64,000 nucleotides of DNA from Cyrtodaria siliqua (taxonomy: Eukaryota > Mollusca > Bivalvia > Adapedonta > Hiatellidae): the NCBI GenBank assembly GCA_037043455.1, contig JAWPHD010006758.1, positions 1 through 64,000 on the forward strand, given 5' to 3'. The translations under genes were made by a program, and so were the position numbers. The first letter of the stretch is position 1, and each line of letters begins with the position of its first letter. Positions 11,711 through 23,600 of the stretch are shown here, piece by piece. The notes beneath the pieces were generated by a model that saw only the letters and a program-made list of their open reading frames with translations, made no database searches and was not told where the DNA came from.

Positions 11711-12500
11711 CTGACATGCACAACAGGTTGCACCACAACAAATGCTGATGCACATATTCTTATATGACTAATTATCTGATTTAAAATTTAGTGCAGCATT
11801 GCTAACCGATTTTCCCAGAATAACTTATATACGAAGATCATGTATTCTGTACTATGTCATTTCTTTAACACAGACAGAGAAGGTATATGACAATCGTGGT
11901 CATGTTTGCAGTTGGCCTGGTGGGAGGATCTCCTGAGGCAATGACGCCACCATGCACAACCACATTACAACGACCAAGGTTACACAGTCTATTTAGCATG
12001 AATGGAACTCCACTCGAGTCGGTAGGAATGTGAGTTGTGTGCTTTTCATAATACATATTGCTTACTAGTATAAACAAATAGTGTGCCTACCTGTTTTATT
12101 TAAATCGTTAAATAATAGTTGTCGATGAATTCGAAACTTTTTTAACTTAAGGAATTACTCAGTCTAATTAATATAAAACTAAACTTTGGAAACAAATTCA
12201 AACAATTTGTTTCAATACCTCATGTGTAAACTATTGTAATATGATGTGGTATCTCAGAAGAAAGCAGGTTTACCCCTTTGAGAAATACTGTTACGGCAAT
12301 GACTTCTATTAATGAACATTGTAAAATAAACCGAAACGACACCAATATTGTTGAAACAGTATGAACATCACAGATGCAGCAGCTATTATTATTCATTTCA
12401 GATTACTAGAGGCAAACTTTTCGATTGAGCTGTCTGTCTAGAAAGTTTTATATTTGTAATATATTTGTAATTATGCATCTCACAATGTTTGTTTAAAAAC
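11711..12500. other. Upstream flank or first intron of the Toll-like receptor gene
   Basis: No leader exon with a recognisable signal peptide was found. A block at about 12150-12290 recurs in diverged form at about 16520-16660, downstream of the gene. Confidence 0.45.
12150..12290. repeat. Upstream copy of a duplicated flank of the Toll-like receptor gene
   Basis: Shares GTTTCAATACCTC, AAACTTTG and GGAATTAC anchors in the same order and orientation with 16520-16660. Confidence 0.5.
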
Positions 12501-12510
12501 CATTTTTCAG
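12501..12510 (+). promoter_or_regulatory. 3' splice site before the Toll-like receptor exon
   Basis: A pyrimidine-rich CATTTTTCAG precedes an open frame that joins the receptor ORF. The nearest in-frame stop, TAA at 12494-12496, lies just upstream, as expected if the bases before 12511 are intron. The exon would begin with the third base of a codon. This decides against taking ATG 12542 as the true translation start. Confidence 0.6.
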
Positions 12511-15500
12511 GTACGTTGTAATATCTGAACAAAATACCACTATGTGTTCAATCAACACAACCGATCTGGTTAGAGCTATACGTTTCCCATCTATTACCAA
12601 CGTTGGTTTCATTGGTATACATTGTATGATACCAGCGAGAGTGCAGTTTGACGGTTACAAAGGCGAATATCTTCAAAACGTGATACTGTATGTAGACTTT
12701 ACGCAGTGCAATATGACTCTATCAGATTGGAATACACTTACAGGTATTGCAGAAACTAGAGTGTTTAGTTTGATGTACAACCCATTTCCCGATGATGAAG
12801 GAGCGGTACATGAAACACATTGCGACGGATTAAGACATACTGTTTCATTTACCTATGTAAGCAAGCAAAACAGTAATGCTCCTGACTTTGAAGAGGTTTT
12901 AAAATGCCAGGATGTGTTTCCAGAAATGGCTGAAGTTGTGTTTCAAGACGTGGCATGGTCAGAACTACCGTATAACATAGAAGCAAAATTTCCAAATTTA
13001 CAATCTTTAGAAATACCCAATAACAATTTCAGCACACCACCAAACACATTTCCATGGACGAATGAATTGCTGTTTCTTCCGAGAAACTTGTCTAGATCTG
13101 CTAATATGCAAGACCACTATAGTGTTTCTGAAGCCTTGGTTATTCCCGCCAACATATTCCGAAGGGTATTTAATTTGGATTATAATCAAATAACAAATTT
13201 AAGTAATTATGCTTTTCATGGATTATTGCATAAGATCAGCTTAAAGGGGAACCAGTTGGAAGAACTAGGGTGTAACACCTTTCAGAATGTCAGTAAGCTG
13301 CAGAGCATTGATTTAAGTTATAACGTGATAGACAGAATTTCTGTCGAACACTTTCGAGGTTTGTCGGCGTTGAGGAAACTGGATTTAAGTCACAACAACC
13401 TTGAAATGCTTGCAAGTGATATATTTAATGACTTAACGTCCGTTCTGTATCTACACTTAGCCTACAATAATATAACCACTATTTCATCTGGAGTGTTCTC
13501 CACTTTAGGACGATTACTCGTGATCCATTTGGAGTATAACAAGTTGACCCACTTAAACCCCGAATCATTCCCTCTTGATTCTGTAGCCCTTAGTGAAATA
13601 TATTTACACCACAATCCACTTAAAGTACTTCCGGAACTTATTTTCTGGATAAGAGGTCTTACGATTGCAGACCTACAATTTACACAGATAAACTTCCAGA
13701 ACTTTACAAGTTACTTGCACAACATGCAACATAGTCTAGTGTTGGATAGTATAGTGGACTCGGCTAGCGACAGCGACCTTAAAGATTTATTCAAACGTGT
13801 TGAAACATTGCGAAAAATAGATCTGAGTAACAGCAATGTTTCTGAGTTTTATTTAGACAACAATGCTTCAAAGGAATCTGCTACAATACTTCGTATTTTA
13901 CTCCTTCATTTTCAATTCATTCTTAAAGGAAACCCACTACACTGTAGCTGTAAAATAGGACCAATCTCGAGACTTATTCATGAAATGGTAAACAATAGAA
14001 CCATATCAGAAAATGAATATTATTTCACAGATTGGGTTTGTCAGTCGCCAATTGAGCTTCACGAAAGGCCCATGCTAGATATTAATCAAGAAGAGACATA
14101 CTGTGAGACAGAAGTGGATAATTGTCCAACTGAGTGTACTTGTTTTCAAAGAAGTGTCAGCAATAGAACAATAGTTGATTGTAGAAACAAAATGCTTCAG
14201 AACGTGCACACAATGTTGCCAATTGGCACGTTAGAACTGTGGTACGGTGGAAATAACATTTCCGAGATTGACTTTAATAGTCAGCTTGAGCGTGTGGTTG
14301 TCTTTGACATTAGTAAAAACAGGTTGCATGAAATAAATCATAACGTATTTGGAATAATGCACGACCTTAAAGAGCTATATTTACATTCAAACCTACTTGG
14401 TTATATACCAGATAGTATTCAGACTCTGAGTTTGACAAATGTTACATTATTACCAAATCCGTTTCATTGTGACTGTATGTCGCAGTGGTTAAAAGGATGG
14501 CTCAGTAAAGAAAGAAAAGTAATACATGAATGGAACAAAGTCACTTGCAATGTTAATAACGAAAAGGGGAGGGTCATCGTAGAAGTTCCGAAGGAAGACT
14601 TTGTTTGCAGTGAACATTTTGATTCGGTCCGTCATGTTGTTGTTCCAGCAGTCACGTGTTCCACTATTTTGATACTGATAATATTTGTGATAGCGATGGT
14701 TTACGCCTATCGATTAGAGTGTAAAGTTCTTCTGTTTGTGTATTTTGGAGTTCATCCGTTTGACAAAGATGCCAACAACGGCAAGGAAAACATAGACTGT
14801 GTCATTGTTCATTCAGGTAATCAGACAGATTGGGTCATGGCTAAGATTGTTGAGTTACTTGAAAGTGAAAATAACAAGTTTGTTGTTTGTGACATGGCAC
14901 GCGACTTTATGATAGGGTACTCTTTCCAAGAAAACCTGACCAGACTTGCGCATCACAGCAAACGTATGATGTTTTGTGTCTCCAGTGACTGGAATTCTTG
15001 TTCGGAAAGCTTTTCCATCGCATGGGCTATAGCGCAAGAAAAGATAAAAGAAACGAAATCTCATTTCGGTATAATTGTAACTCACGGTGTTGCTGCGAAC
15101 CAAATTAAGGACAAAGATCTTAAAAGGTTTATGGACAGAGGACGTTACGTTGACTCTTCCGAAAAATTGTTTGCAGATAAAGTCGTGTATTATATGCCGC
15201 CAAAACCTATTCTTACTACTCAAGAGCAAACCAAGCTGACGAAAAAGTTAACATTTAAAAACCAACACATATCAAACTGTTTTGCTAATACCACCTTCGA
15301 TTTAAATGAATCTGATACCAATAATTTGCGTGATATAGATGGCGATCCTCATGATACGTGCCATGCCTTTATATCATATGCCGATGAAGATATAGATTAC
15401 GTTACGAAAGAGTTGCAGCATATCCTGGAAGACAAAGGTTTTAAATTGTGTATTCCGGATCGAGATTTTGTACCAGGAGCATCTAAAGAAGAAAATATTC

Positions 15501-15844
15501 TAAAGGCTATAAATTCCTGTTTGAGAACTATATTTATTCTCTCTCAATTCCACGTTCACGATGAATGGGCGTTGTTTACATTTAGAACAGCCTATGAAAA
15601 GTCACTACGGGAAAAATCAAACTACCTTCTTGTCATAGTTCGTGAAGAAATAGAAATGGAAACTCTGGACGAGGAGATGCGTCATTATATGAACAATTAT
15701 ATTTTCCTTAAAGTGGATGATAAGTGGTTTGAACGGAAACTGTTTAACGGTCTCCCCTTGCTAAGAAATGCGGAATATCTTCGCACGTCTCCGTTATTCA
15801 GTGAATCCGCCAGTCTAGAGGACGTACACATGGTCGAGCAGTAG
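12511..15844 (+). CDS. Toll-like receptor with two tandem TIR domains (main coding exon; 5' exon not found)
   Basis: Type I membrane receptor of the Toll family. The first in-frame ATG is at 12542 (1100 aa to the TAG at 15842-15844), but the protein then has no signal peptide. The frame is open back to a 3' splice site (TTTTTCAG, AG at 12509-12510), so the exon probably starts at 12511 with the leader in an unseen upstream exon. Numbering from ATG 12542: leucine-rich repeats about 150-440; a C-terminal cysteine cap (C468, C470); an N-terminal-type cap (C528, C532, C534); a few more repeats; a second C-cap (C643, C645); membrane helix about 699-723; TIR1 about 750-890; TIR2 about 938-1078. The internal cap pair marks the protostome, Drosophila Toll-like architecture. 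TIR2 keeps box 1 (FISY, 943-946) and box 2 (RDFVPG, 974-979). TIR1 has a degenerate box 1 and RDFMIG (787-792), with isoleucine for the key proline. Ligand and signalling partners cannot be read from the sequence. Family assignment is very secure; the 5' end is not. Confidence 0.93.
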
Positions 15845-16231
15845 ACACGTGATACATATGTTCGATCTGCGCATGCTTAATGCTACCCAATATAGTGTCT
15901 GGTCATACGAACATACTAGCAACACACCACTGACAGTATATTTCTAATTGTTATGAAGAGAATACAATTGTATGATTGTTAAAGTGTGTATTCTGAAAGT
16001 TCCTTTCTTTTGTAAATGTTAATGTGTACATATTTACATGCTAATTGTAATCAGTGTTTCAGATATGTTGTTCAAATCAAGTATATTGCCCCAACATACA
16101 TATGAATACAAATTATTATTAACGTTAGAATATGATTAAAGGGGATGATGCACTGTTTTCAAACAATATTTATTTAATAGGGCTGTGGAAAACTTGAAAA
16201 ATGCTGAAAGAATTATCAAAATGCCATGAAA

Positions 16232-16237
16232 AATAAA
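16232..16237 (+). terminator. Possible poly(A) signal of the Toll-like receptor gene
   Basis: AATAAA about 390 bp after the receptor stop codon; it is the clearest canonical hexamer in the downstream AT-rich sequence. The tail of the transcript is otherwise unmarked. Confidence 0.35.
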
Positions 16238-16519
16238 GGAGATATGACCTATTGAAAATGTGCAAAGAACATCTATATGGAGGCGGCCATCTTGGAACGG
16301 TGACGTCATCGCTCCTTTTTACCATATACGGTATACTGACAAAATACATTTAAAAGCAAAAAAAACCCCAAAAAACCCCACTCCAAATTGATTACAAATA
16401 AATATACAGATGTAAAATGTATAAATTGTATGTTTATTTTTCGCTTGCAGTGATTTTCCTTGTGCATCAAAACATTTAATACAACGTAAACTGAAACAGC
16501 TGTCGAAGTATTCGGGAGT

Positions 16520-16660
16520 ATATCATTAAGGGAATTACACACTCCAATCTAATATACTGAATTAAACTTTGCAAACAATGTCAAATAAATAGTTTCAATA
16601 CCTCGACAAGTGTAATACAATGTTCAGTTATGTAGTATCCCATGAAAGCTGCGCTGAGCA
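16520..16660. repeat. Downstream copy of a duplicated flank of the Toll-like receptor gene
   Basis: Direct-orientation mate of 12150-12290. Consistent with either a dispersed repeat or the remnant of a tandem gene duplication. Confidence 0.5.
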
Positions 16661-18690
16661 TAAACTATATAGCGTACAGAGACAAATTGTTTATACATGT
16701 TTTATGTATGTAAACAACGAATAAAATGGCTCTGTATTATTTAACGGAGGGTAAGTTTCAAATCAGTTGTTCCAGGTACCGCTTAGGGACATCGGGTATT
16801 TGATATAGACATATTTAGACAGCAATATGATACACATATATACACCCTACCGTAGTTCATCCGAAGGTTGTCTGTCCTTGGTAGTTCACTAATATTTCTC
16901 TCTATACACAAAATAGTTAAAGCACTATGTTTAGTTTTTTGTCACTTTTTAAGTGCTAATTGAACAATATACTATCCTTTTGCAATTTTTAAGTTTAGTT
17001 GTACAGTCGTTACATCACACACTTTTATTAACCTTTTATATGAATATGTAGAAACATTATATTTAAGAAATAGAACATCGTTTACTGTGAATTATCGTTT
17101 AATATATCACGGGTTGGAGACAAACCATGATATATTATAGATAATTCACCGTAAACGATGTTCTATTTCCATTCTAATACCCCTAAAATGTGAAAATAAC
17201 GCACATATCTGAAATCTTTCGCATTGCTTTGTAAGCTCTCCTAACGTTGCATACGTTACAATGCGGAATGCGCAATGCGCAATGCTTATTCTCCTAACTT
17301 TGCAAAAATTACAGTGATATATCGTTCAATATAACGAGATATTTTACTGAACTAGGCTATATAGTGCGGGTGTATAAGAATTAGGATTATGTAATTATTA
17401 CTGTTCTGTTTTGTGGTCCTTGATTTATTTTATGGAGTATAGTAAGTATAGAATATGCGTGCATGTTATTGTATCGTGTAACGCATGATGATTATGTTTG
17501 GGTGGATAATGTATGGATTTAAGATACCGAATTCACAACAGCCACGCTACATTCTTTCAGCATTAACATATGTTAAAGAGGCTCTACCTATATCTTTTTG
17601 TCCACCAATTGATATAAACTTTACTTAATTATAAAGAGGACTATGAAAAAGGTAAAGGGCAATAATTTCACCCAATGTAATAGAAAAACAGGATTGAAAA
17701 AGATCGGATTTTTGAAATTGTATTCGTAATTGTTTTAGACAAGCCGATTCGGGAGATTTTCCGATCTTATTCGTTTACAATCGGAACTACCTCGTCTGAT
17801 TAGCGAAGAGTTCCGATCGATTCGTTTGATATCGGAACTGCGCCGAATAGTTTGTAATCGCATTGCGCATGTCCGAGAAAATCGTAAAAACTCGTAGTTC
17901 TCCGGCAGGAATAAACGGCTGAGCAGCATTTTATTCAAGATATTGTTTTGATCATAATTAATAATTTACAGAACTGGAATACGAACCATGATTCTTCTTG
18001 GAATACTCATAAAATAACTTTGTATACATATAAATGCAGTAATATTGAGTATTTAATATTTTACATTAAAAATCGCGTAGATATAGGTAGTGCCTCTTTA
18101 ATACTTGTAACTTTAGTTTATCAAATGGGGATAATCCACTCTGACAAAGACATATATTACAACAAGAGTTATTTCTCTTTGGGTTAAATATTTGTAACTG
18201 AAAGTGCATATACACAAGCGTAAATATTACTAAACCTGTATATCAACATAAACGTCTATTTCTGTAATTTCCCTTCAAGGGACACAAGGCGATCCTGATG
18301 TTTTAAAACTCTCAACGTCCCGTTAGTTTTTTTTTATTAATAATTTGCCTTTGTTCAATCGTTAATATTAATTATAAGAATGGTGTAAAGCAAAATATAT
18401 TTGCATATTGCTAACTTTTGATTTTAATGCAACAATAATGTAGTAAAATCTATGGTAAAATAAGAACACAAAATGAGAACTCACCGATCACGCCTCACAC
18501 ACCCCACACACCACCAGCCTCTGGCCGAGCAGAACTCAACATCAAAAATGCAAGCAGTACGCAAACTCATGTCTCCCAGAACACGACACGTACATGACGG
18601 CGAATACGAACCCCAAAATATACTTCTTGTCCCTTCCTATATGCATTTTGTTCTTCACCATCTTTGCTGTAATAATTCATGTTATGTATT
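16661..18690. other. Intergenic with one hairpin, no gene recognised
   Basis: Contains the hairpin at 17068-17169, repeated TCGGAACT words at 17775-17850 and otherwise AT-rich non-coding sequence. Confidence 0.5.
17068..17169. repeat. Inverted repeat (hairpin), arms about 44 bp
   Basis: GAAATAGAACATCGTTTACT at the left pairs with its complement AGTAAACGATGTTCTATTTC-like sequence (…CCGTAAACGATGTTC…) at the right; the loop is about 14 bp (GGTTGGAGACAAAC). It may be a tiny foldback element. Confidence 0.65.
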
Positions 18691-18960
18691 ACGTGGTCCA
18701 AGTAGAAGCTTTCATACCCCCCCCCCCCCCCCCCCCCCAACCCCTACTCCAAGAAGCGAAACGGGGTTGGCTGGGGGTATGAAATAACACCTTAATTTCC
18801 ACTTCAAACGTTTGCATAGTGTAAGAAAACAACACATGTAATAGGTAATTTCAAACATGTTATCGCATTTTGTCAGTAAAAAATGTTTTAAAAAAACCTT
18901 AGTTGTTTCTTAAAATGTTTTTGTTTTAAATATATTTTAGGTTAGTAATGCATCTGTCAA
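18690..18960. mobile_element. MITE copy 3 (left end and body; right end lost)
   Basis: Begins TATTACGTGGTCCAAGTA and carries the subterminal stem, whose left half is inflated by a poly-C run (about 18717-18738). The right-hand CCACGTAAT end is missing. Confidence 0.6.
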
Positions 18961-19106
18961 TTGTATTATATAATCAAGATTAACATTAGTTGCTCAACTC
19001 TTATCTGTTGTACATACGAATAGTGTATATGTTTGTGTTTTTCATTGCAAATTAATTTATCGTGTACTGTCTTCTCATTTATCCCCAATTGGAGCTTTAC
19101 ACATGT

Positions 19107-19385
19107 ATTACGTGGTCCAAGTAATAACTTTCATACCCCATCCAACCCCTTCTCCAAGAAGCGAAAACGGGGTTGGCTGGGTATGAAATAAAACCTTAAT
19201 TTCCGCTTAAAACGTTTGCATAGTGCAAAAAAACAACACATTTAATGGGTAATTTCAAACAGGTTTTCGCATTTTGTCAGTAAAATAATGTTTCTAACGT
19301 GTTTTATTATCGAAATATCCGTTACAAAATCCTGCTAATATAAGCTTTCCCATCGCTTAAAGGAATTAAGGCTGGACCACGTAAT
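19107..19385. mobile_element. MITE copy 2 (complete)
   Basis: 12-bp terminal inverted repeats ATTACGTGGTCC / GGACCACGTAAT. Subterminal stem CATACCCCATCCAACCCC with GGGGTTGGCTGGGTATG. Same family as 6221-6480. Flanks (ATGT on the left, GGTATG on the right) show no target duplication. Confidence 0.75.
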
Positions 19386-21640
19386 GGTATGTTTTTACGT
19401 ATATAATTTTATAACCTTATGTGTATAATATGTTTCAAAAAGCACAATAACTACTGTTGTCCAAACCTTTTGCAATTATTATACAATTAAACAGACTTTC
19501 CATGTAAAACCAACAATACAATGCAAATTCGTTCATGACTTTCATTTACTATTAAAAATATTATATATTGTACATATATCACAAAGATCACTTTTTTTTA
19601 ATTAAATGATGTTTAAAATGTAGACAACCTACATACTATTGTTATTACGTCTAATTAATTCGATATCATCCTTTGTTGGTATAAAGACTCACATATGTTC
19701 AATTAATTACCAAAATATCAGAAAGTTCACTATTTTAAACTAAACGATGTTTAAAATTTAGACAACTACATAATATTGTTATTACGTCTAATTAATTAGA
19801 TCTTATTCACATATTTGCTTAAAGCTTCGCAAACATGAATTTAAAATACAGTGGCGTAGCTAACCTGAAATGCATATATATGGGGTGGGGGAGGGGGGAG
19901 TAAGGGGTCAGGGGACATGCTCCCCTCTTTAAATTTGGTTGTTTTCTAGTTAAGTTGGAGCAATTTTGTTTGACATTTTCTTTGATTGATGATGAAACTT
20001 ATGATTTCTTTAAAGATTTTGTCAAATGATTTTGCCTGTTTCAAGATTAGTACTCTGAATTATGTGACATTTTCATAAAGTCTTCAAAAAGCATTTAAAG
20101 TCTTCATAAACGTTTCTACACACACAAACGTAGTGGTCTTTCGGTTTCCTTTCGGATATATAGAACAGATTAGTGTGGGCGGTGGAGAGGGGGAGTGGGT
20201 GCGGAGTGCGGGGTCCGGGGAATGCTCCCCGGCGTTTGTTTTAATTAGCTATGTGGCATATATCTGACAGAACACTTGTGGGGTATTTGAAGAAATATTT
20301 TTTGACAAATTTGAGAATTAATATTTGACAAAAGTTGAATTACCTACACTGACAAATAAAATAAGAAACAAATGATGACCCTTAAATCCCACCCCACTCT
20401 GGCTTCATTTTTTATTTCATTTTTGGGCATTTCACTTTTATTTATTCTTTCAAACTGATGTATAGGCACTGGGCCTATATGACCTAATATCAGCTACGGC
20501 GATGTATTTCATGATCTCGGTATGTTGTTTAGGTGAAAGTAAAACCTTATTGTGGTTCTTTCATTAGTTCAATACTATTCAAACTGACGGCTTTTCGGAG
20601 ACATCTAATCATGCTTAACATATTAACGACCAATTACAGATCGCGAGTTTGCATTTTTATATTGTAAACATTGGTTTCTCTTTCGGTCCTTGCAATATAA
20701 TCACAGGCCACAGACAATTCATTCCCACTTTTTATCTTTTAACCTGACCAATTATCCAGATAATATACAATGTCGTTATAACAATATCAGACAGAAACAA
20801 TAAAATGGTGTTTTATTTGCTTGATTTTGCAACAGAGAAGTCTGTCACTAAAAACATGCATTTTTATAAACCTTTCTCTAGTTAACTATTTTATAACCTT
20901 CATGTTTGATAGTTATGTTTTTTCAGATTATCCTAACGTTTTAATGTGAATTGTTTCTAACTTAGAGTTTCTGAAACCATGTCTTGTTTAATATAGTTTG
21001 CTGGCTCACTTAAAAACCTTTACATTAATTTGTGTTTTTATACGAACAAATAAGCCATAAATCACCTAATTGTATGATATATAATTTTGATGTCATGTAT
21101 TTTTTTTATATTTCGCATACCTTATGAAATAAAGAAAATATGAACCAATGGATGCTTTTTTTTAATTATCAAATATGAGTTGTGTGCTCACACTTTTGAC
21201 GGAGTCCTTTTTGATTACACGTAGTATAAAAAAATGGTTCGGGAGCGTCAGGTTCAACGCGAACAATTAAGTTGATTTATACATACTTTTTTTTTATTTT
21301 TTTTATTTTTTACAAAATGTTACTTATGATATTGCAGTCTTTTGATGTCCTTACAAGGCTTACGTTTGAAGGTGGAACTATTTATTTATGTAAAGTGCTG
21401 GTAACGAAAGCAGCTTAACTAAATTACAAAAAAAAATATCTTTTTATATATTTTATTATTATTTTAATTATTATAATACCATGCCTCTTTCCTGTGTTTT
21501 CGGCAGTTTTAGAATCCTCCGATAATAGTAAACATTAAATTTTAAACGTTATCAGATAAAATCATTATTTGAAATATTAGAGTTAAATGCTATAGCATTC
21601 AGTGCTCAACCTGCTGATGGCGTGTGCGCTTCGTCAATCG
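19386..21640. other. Intergenic, possible degenerate element at 19851-20503
   Basis: 19851 starts CAGTGGCGTAGCT and 20490-20503 holds a near-inverse (AGCTACGGCGATG). Inside are two GGGGnCCGGGGnAATGCTCCCC-like blocks (about 19890-19925 and 20190-20232). The remainder is plain AT-rich sequence with no gene. Confidence 0.35.
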
Positions 21641-21649
21641 ACACCATTA

Positions 21650-22760
21650 GGCTAGTAGGAGAAACCCTCCTCCAGGGGGAATTTTGTAGGGTATGATTTT
21701 CTGAAAAAACATACAGTAAGTTTCAAAATGAGACATATGTGCCATCTGAGCGTTGGGGCTTTAGTGAGTTTTGGGGGAAAACGTTGCGTTTTTAGACGAA
21801 AATCGCCGAAATCTGGAATTATTTTTTAGAAAAAGAATGGAATATATTAGAACCAATTTGAATTGATAGAATCTTTCTTGGAACGCATCTCTTCGTGTCC
21901 CACCATATAATTCATGGATCCGATGCTCAGATATTGAGATTTTGGGTAATTTTTTAAAAAAAATTGAATAAAATCGTTGATTTCTGTAATACAATGGGGA
22001 TATTTAACTAAACAATAGAAAAAATATCTAATACAATAGAAAAAAGAAATATTGTTATCATGTTGGGCAGGGTAAGGTCCAGTGATTAAGTAGAAAAAAG
22101 TCCCAAACCGCATGATGTTTGGAAATGCCTTAATTTCGGGGCGAAAAATGTGTATTTTTGTCGAAAATCGCCGGAATCTGGAATTATTTTTTGAAATTAG
22201 TCTGAACATAAACTTATCAAACTGAAGCAATAGAATGTTGCACAGCATACATATTCAACTTTTTCCTGACACAATATATAACATATGTGCTCAAATATTG
22301 GCATTTTAGGGCAAAATGTTGGAACAAATGACAAAAATCACTGATTTCTGTAATCCATTGGGTTATTGGGTTAAAATTTAAAAACAAATTTAATACAATT
22401 GAGTAAGGACACATTGTAACATTTTTGGATAGACAAAGGTCCAATAATTAAGTAAAAAAAGTCCCGAACCGTATGATGCTTGAAAATGCCTTAATTTTCA
22501 GGCGAAAAATGTGTATTTTTGTCAAAAATCGACGGAATTTGGAATTATTTTTGAAAATAGTTTTAACATAAACTTATCAAATTGAAGTAATATAATGTTG
22601 CACAGCATACATATTCAAGTGTTTTCTTGCATCATATATAACATATCTGCTGAAATATGTCGGAAAAAAGGACCATCTATCACTTATTTCTGCAATCCAT
22701 TGCTGGTATTGGGTTAAAATCTAGAAAAATATATAATACCGGTACAATAGAAAATAGACT
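21650..22760. repeat. Tandem repeat, about 370-bp unit, three copies
   Basis: Units contain AAATGCCTTAATTTC, TGTGTATTTTTGTCGAAAAT, GGAATTATTTTTTGAAA and ATGTTGCACAGCATACATAT. The array is framed by a pair of CTAGTAGGAG...CCAGGGGGAATTTTGTA blocks (21655 and 22762). Minus-strand frames here are repeat translations. Confidence 0.65.
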
Positions 22761-22761
22761 G

Positions 22762-23600
22762 TAAGCTAGTAGGAGTAACCCTCAGCCCAGGGGGAATTTT
22801 GTACACCATATTTTTCTGAAATCCCATTATGTGTGTAGATCATTTTGGAACATGTACGTGTACCTACTGGCGACTTGGACTTTATCCCGTTACCGGCATT
22901 TCGAACATGGTACATAGAGCTATATACAGTATACGTTATAAATAGAGAAATAGTGTTGAGCGACCCTCTGCGTACGGCCACTGAGCCGACCCACATCCTT
23001 TACGACACAAAGGGACCGGTGGCCAGTCGTCGGCAAAGGTCCCCAGTACATGTAGCACTCGGTCGCTAGTCCATATTAAGGGAAAGGCTACCCGAGTTCG
23101 AGTCTCGAACATGGCACATAGAGCTATATACAGTTATATAGAAGAATATAGCGTTGAACAACCTTCGGCCGACGGCAGGGTAAGGGCTACCCGAGTTCGA
23201 GTCTTTAACATGGCATATAGAGCTAAATACAGTTATATAGAGGGAAATAGCGTTTAACGACCTTCGACCGATAGCCGCTCGGCCGACCCACATATTTTGT
23301 GACACAACGGGACCAGTGGCCAGCCGTCGGCAACGGTCCTCGCTATGCGTGGCACTCGGTCCCTAGGTCGTATCAGGGGGAAGGCTACCTGAATTCGGGT
23401 CTCGAACATGCCACACAGAGCTATAAAGTAAATAGCTTTGAGCGACCCGCAGCCGACGGCCGCTGGGCCTACCCACAGGTATTGTGACCCAACGGAAACG
23501 GTGTCAGCCGTCGGCAACGGTCCTTGCTAAGCGTGGCACTCAATCCCTAGGTCGTATCAGGGGGAGGCTTCCCGAGTTCGGGTCTCGAACATGGCACCTA
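22762..23600. repeat. Tandem repeat, about 200-bp unit, four copies
   Basis: Each unit carries CCCGAGTTCGAGTCTCGAACATGG followed (in shorter words) by ACATAGAGCTATA, GCCGACGGCCGC and CGGTCCTCGCTA-like blocks. The GAGTTCGAGTCTC motif resembles a tRNA B box, so the unit may derive from a tRNA-related sequence. Confidence 0.6.

Noticed and set aside
14855..15229. 124-codon minus-strand frame
   Set aside because: It is antisense to the well-supported TIR coding region.
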